The notes under the pieces were generated by a model that worked only from the letters and a program-made list of their open reading frames with translations, searched no databases and was not told the DNA's origin. From Candidatus Hermodarchaeota archaeon (GTDB taxonomy: Archaea; Asgardarchaeota; Hermodarchaeia; Hermodarchaeales; Hermodarchaeaceae), in contig JAEOSV010000254.1 of the NCBI GenBank assembly GCA_016840185.1, positions 1 to 6,775 of the forward strand: 6,775 nt of DNA, in the 5' to 3' direction. Below are positions 6,146-6,775 of the stretch, one piece after another. The position numbers and the translations under genes are program-made. Each line of letters opens with the position of its first letter. Positions within the stretch are counted from its first letter, which is position 1.

Positions 6146-6775
6146 ATGGTCAATCCCGTAATGGCTGGCAAAGAAAAAACCTATGTCTTAGGCATGGGAA
6201 ATGCCGCCATTGCCCGCGGTGCCCTAGAGGCCAACGTTCAAGTCGCTACCTCATACCCTGGCACACCAGCTTCTGAAATCTTACAAAATCTCACTGAAAT
6301 TGCTCCAGACTGGAATCTCTATGTGGAATGGAGCACGAATGAAAAAGTTGCTTTTGAAGTTGCCTTGGCTGCCGCTTGGAGTGGGCTACGTGCCATCACG
6401 TCCATGAAACAAAATGGGTTATTCGTTCTCCTTGATACCCTCGTGAGTGTTGCTTATACGGGTCATGGACTGGGAGGACTCCTTCTCGCCGTCGCTGATG
6501 ATCCCCAAGCCCACAGCTCCACCACCGAATCCGATACCCGTGCCATTGGTCACTACGCAAATATCCCCGTGCTTGAACCTTCAACCCATCAGGAAGCCAA
6601 AGACATGGTTCCCTATGCCCTGGATCTCTCTGAACGCTTCGGCATCCCCTTTATGATTCGAATCACGACCCGTCTAGCCCACAGTCAACAAGTCTTTCGA
6701 ATTGACCCAATTCTTCGTGAACCCCGAGAAGCCACCTTCGATCGGACCACTCCACTCCTTAACATCCCCCACCCA
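6146..6775 (+). CDS. iorA: Indolepyruvate:ferredoxin oxidoreductase alpha subunit (partial, N-terminal part)
   Basis: The first 210 codons, open to the window edge, of the alpha subunit of IOR, which decarboxylates aryl-pyruvates to aryl-acetyl-CoA using thiamine diphosphate and passes electrons to ferredoxin. The frame shows the pyruvate-ferredoxin-oxidoreductase N-terminal domain: VLGMGNAAIARGALEA (14-29), YPGTPASEI (37-45), EWSTNEKVAFEVALAAAWSG (61-80), MKQNGLFVLLD (87-97), ADDPQAHSSTTESDTR (117-132) and IPVLEPSTHQEAKDMV (140-155). Glu66 in the NEKVAFE motif is a likely cofactor-contacting residue by analogy with pyruvate:ferredoxin oxidoreductase. Family members are about 600-650 residues, so the C-terminal thiamine-diphosphate and ferredoxin-like domains should lie beyond 6775, commonly with iorB after them. 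The usual GLNVAADP segment is replaced by GLFVLLDT, a possible subfamily marker. Codons end in C more often than in the minus-strand genes, which may reflect higher expression. Confidence 0.88.
   Translation, partial: MVNPVMAGKEKTYVLGMGNAAIARGALEANVQVATSYPGTPASEILQNLTEIAPDWNLYVEWSTNEKVAFEVALAAAWSGLRAITSMKQNGLFVLLDTLVSVAYTGHGLGGLLLAVADDPQAHSSTTESDTRAIGHYANIPVLEPSTHQEAKDMVPYALDLSERFGIPFMIRITTRLAHSQQVFRIDPILREPREATFDRTTPLLNIPHP

Overview
The window looks archaeal. Evidence: an ADP-forming acyl-CoA synthetase alpha subunit and an indolepyruvate:ferredoxin oxidoreductase alpha subunit (a pairing typical of peptide-fermenting archaea), GGTGA/AGGAG-type ribosome binding sites, and A/T-rich boxes at archaeal TATA-like distances upstream of several genes. 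The coiled-coil/winged-helix proteins and uncharacterised proteins would suit an Asgard or other deep archaeal lineage, but nothing here fixes the phylum.

Layout, left to right. Positions 113-1090 (minus) encode an orphan beta-class DNA methyltransferase, predicted N4-cytosine type. Upstream of it on the same strand are two tandem genes (1153-1887 and 1903-2649), each encoding a long coiled coil with a C-terminal winged-helix-like domain; they sit 15 nt apart and are almost certainly co-transcribed. Positions 2650-2925 have no intact gene, but 2774-2905 holds a short frame that reads like the last half of another winged-helix domain. Directly upstream of that is a small helical protein with a very basic N-terminal tail (2926-3390). 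The small gene and the fragment may be pieces of one broken third coiled-coil/winged-helix gene.

The right half is metabolic. Positions 3497-4915 (minus) encode the alpha subunit of an ADP-forming acyl-CoA synthetase (CoA-binding and phosphohistidine domains, no ATP-grasp beta subunit in view). Positions 5008-5997 (minus) encode a 329-residue protein I do not recognise. After a 148-bp divergent promoter region, iorA starts at 6146 on the plus strand and runs off the window edge.

How the parts may work together: IOR oxidises aryl-pyruvates from aromatic amino acids to aryl-acetyl-CoA with reduction of ferredoxin, and an ADP-forming synthetase converts such thioesters to the free acid while making ATP. 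Their closeness suggests a linked amino-acid fermentation module, with the 329-residue protein as an unexplained neighbour. The left half appears to be a separate DNA-binding/DNA-modifying neighbourhood. No tRNA, rRNA, CRISPR array, insertion sequence or recognisable integrase was found, and no gene-free stretch exceeds 300 bases.
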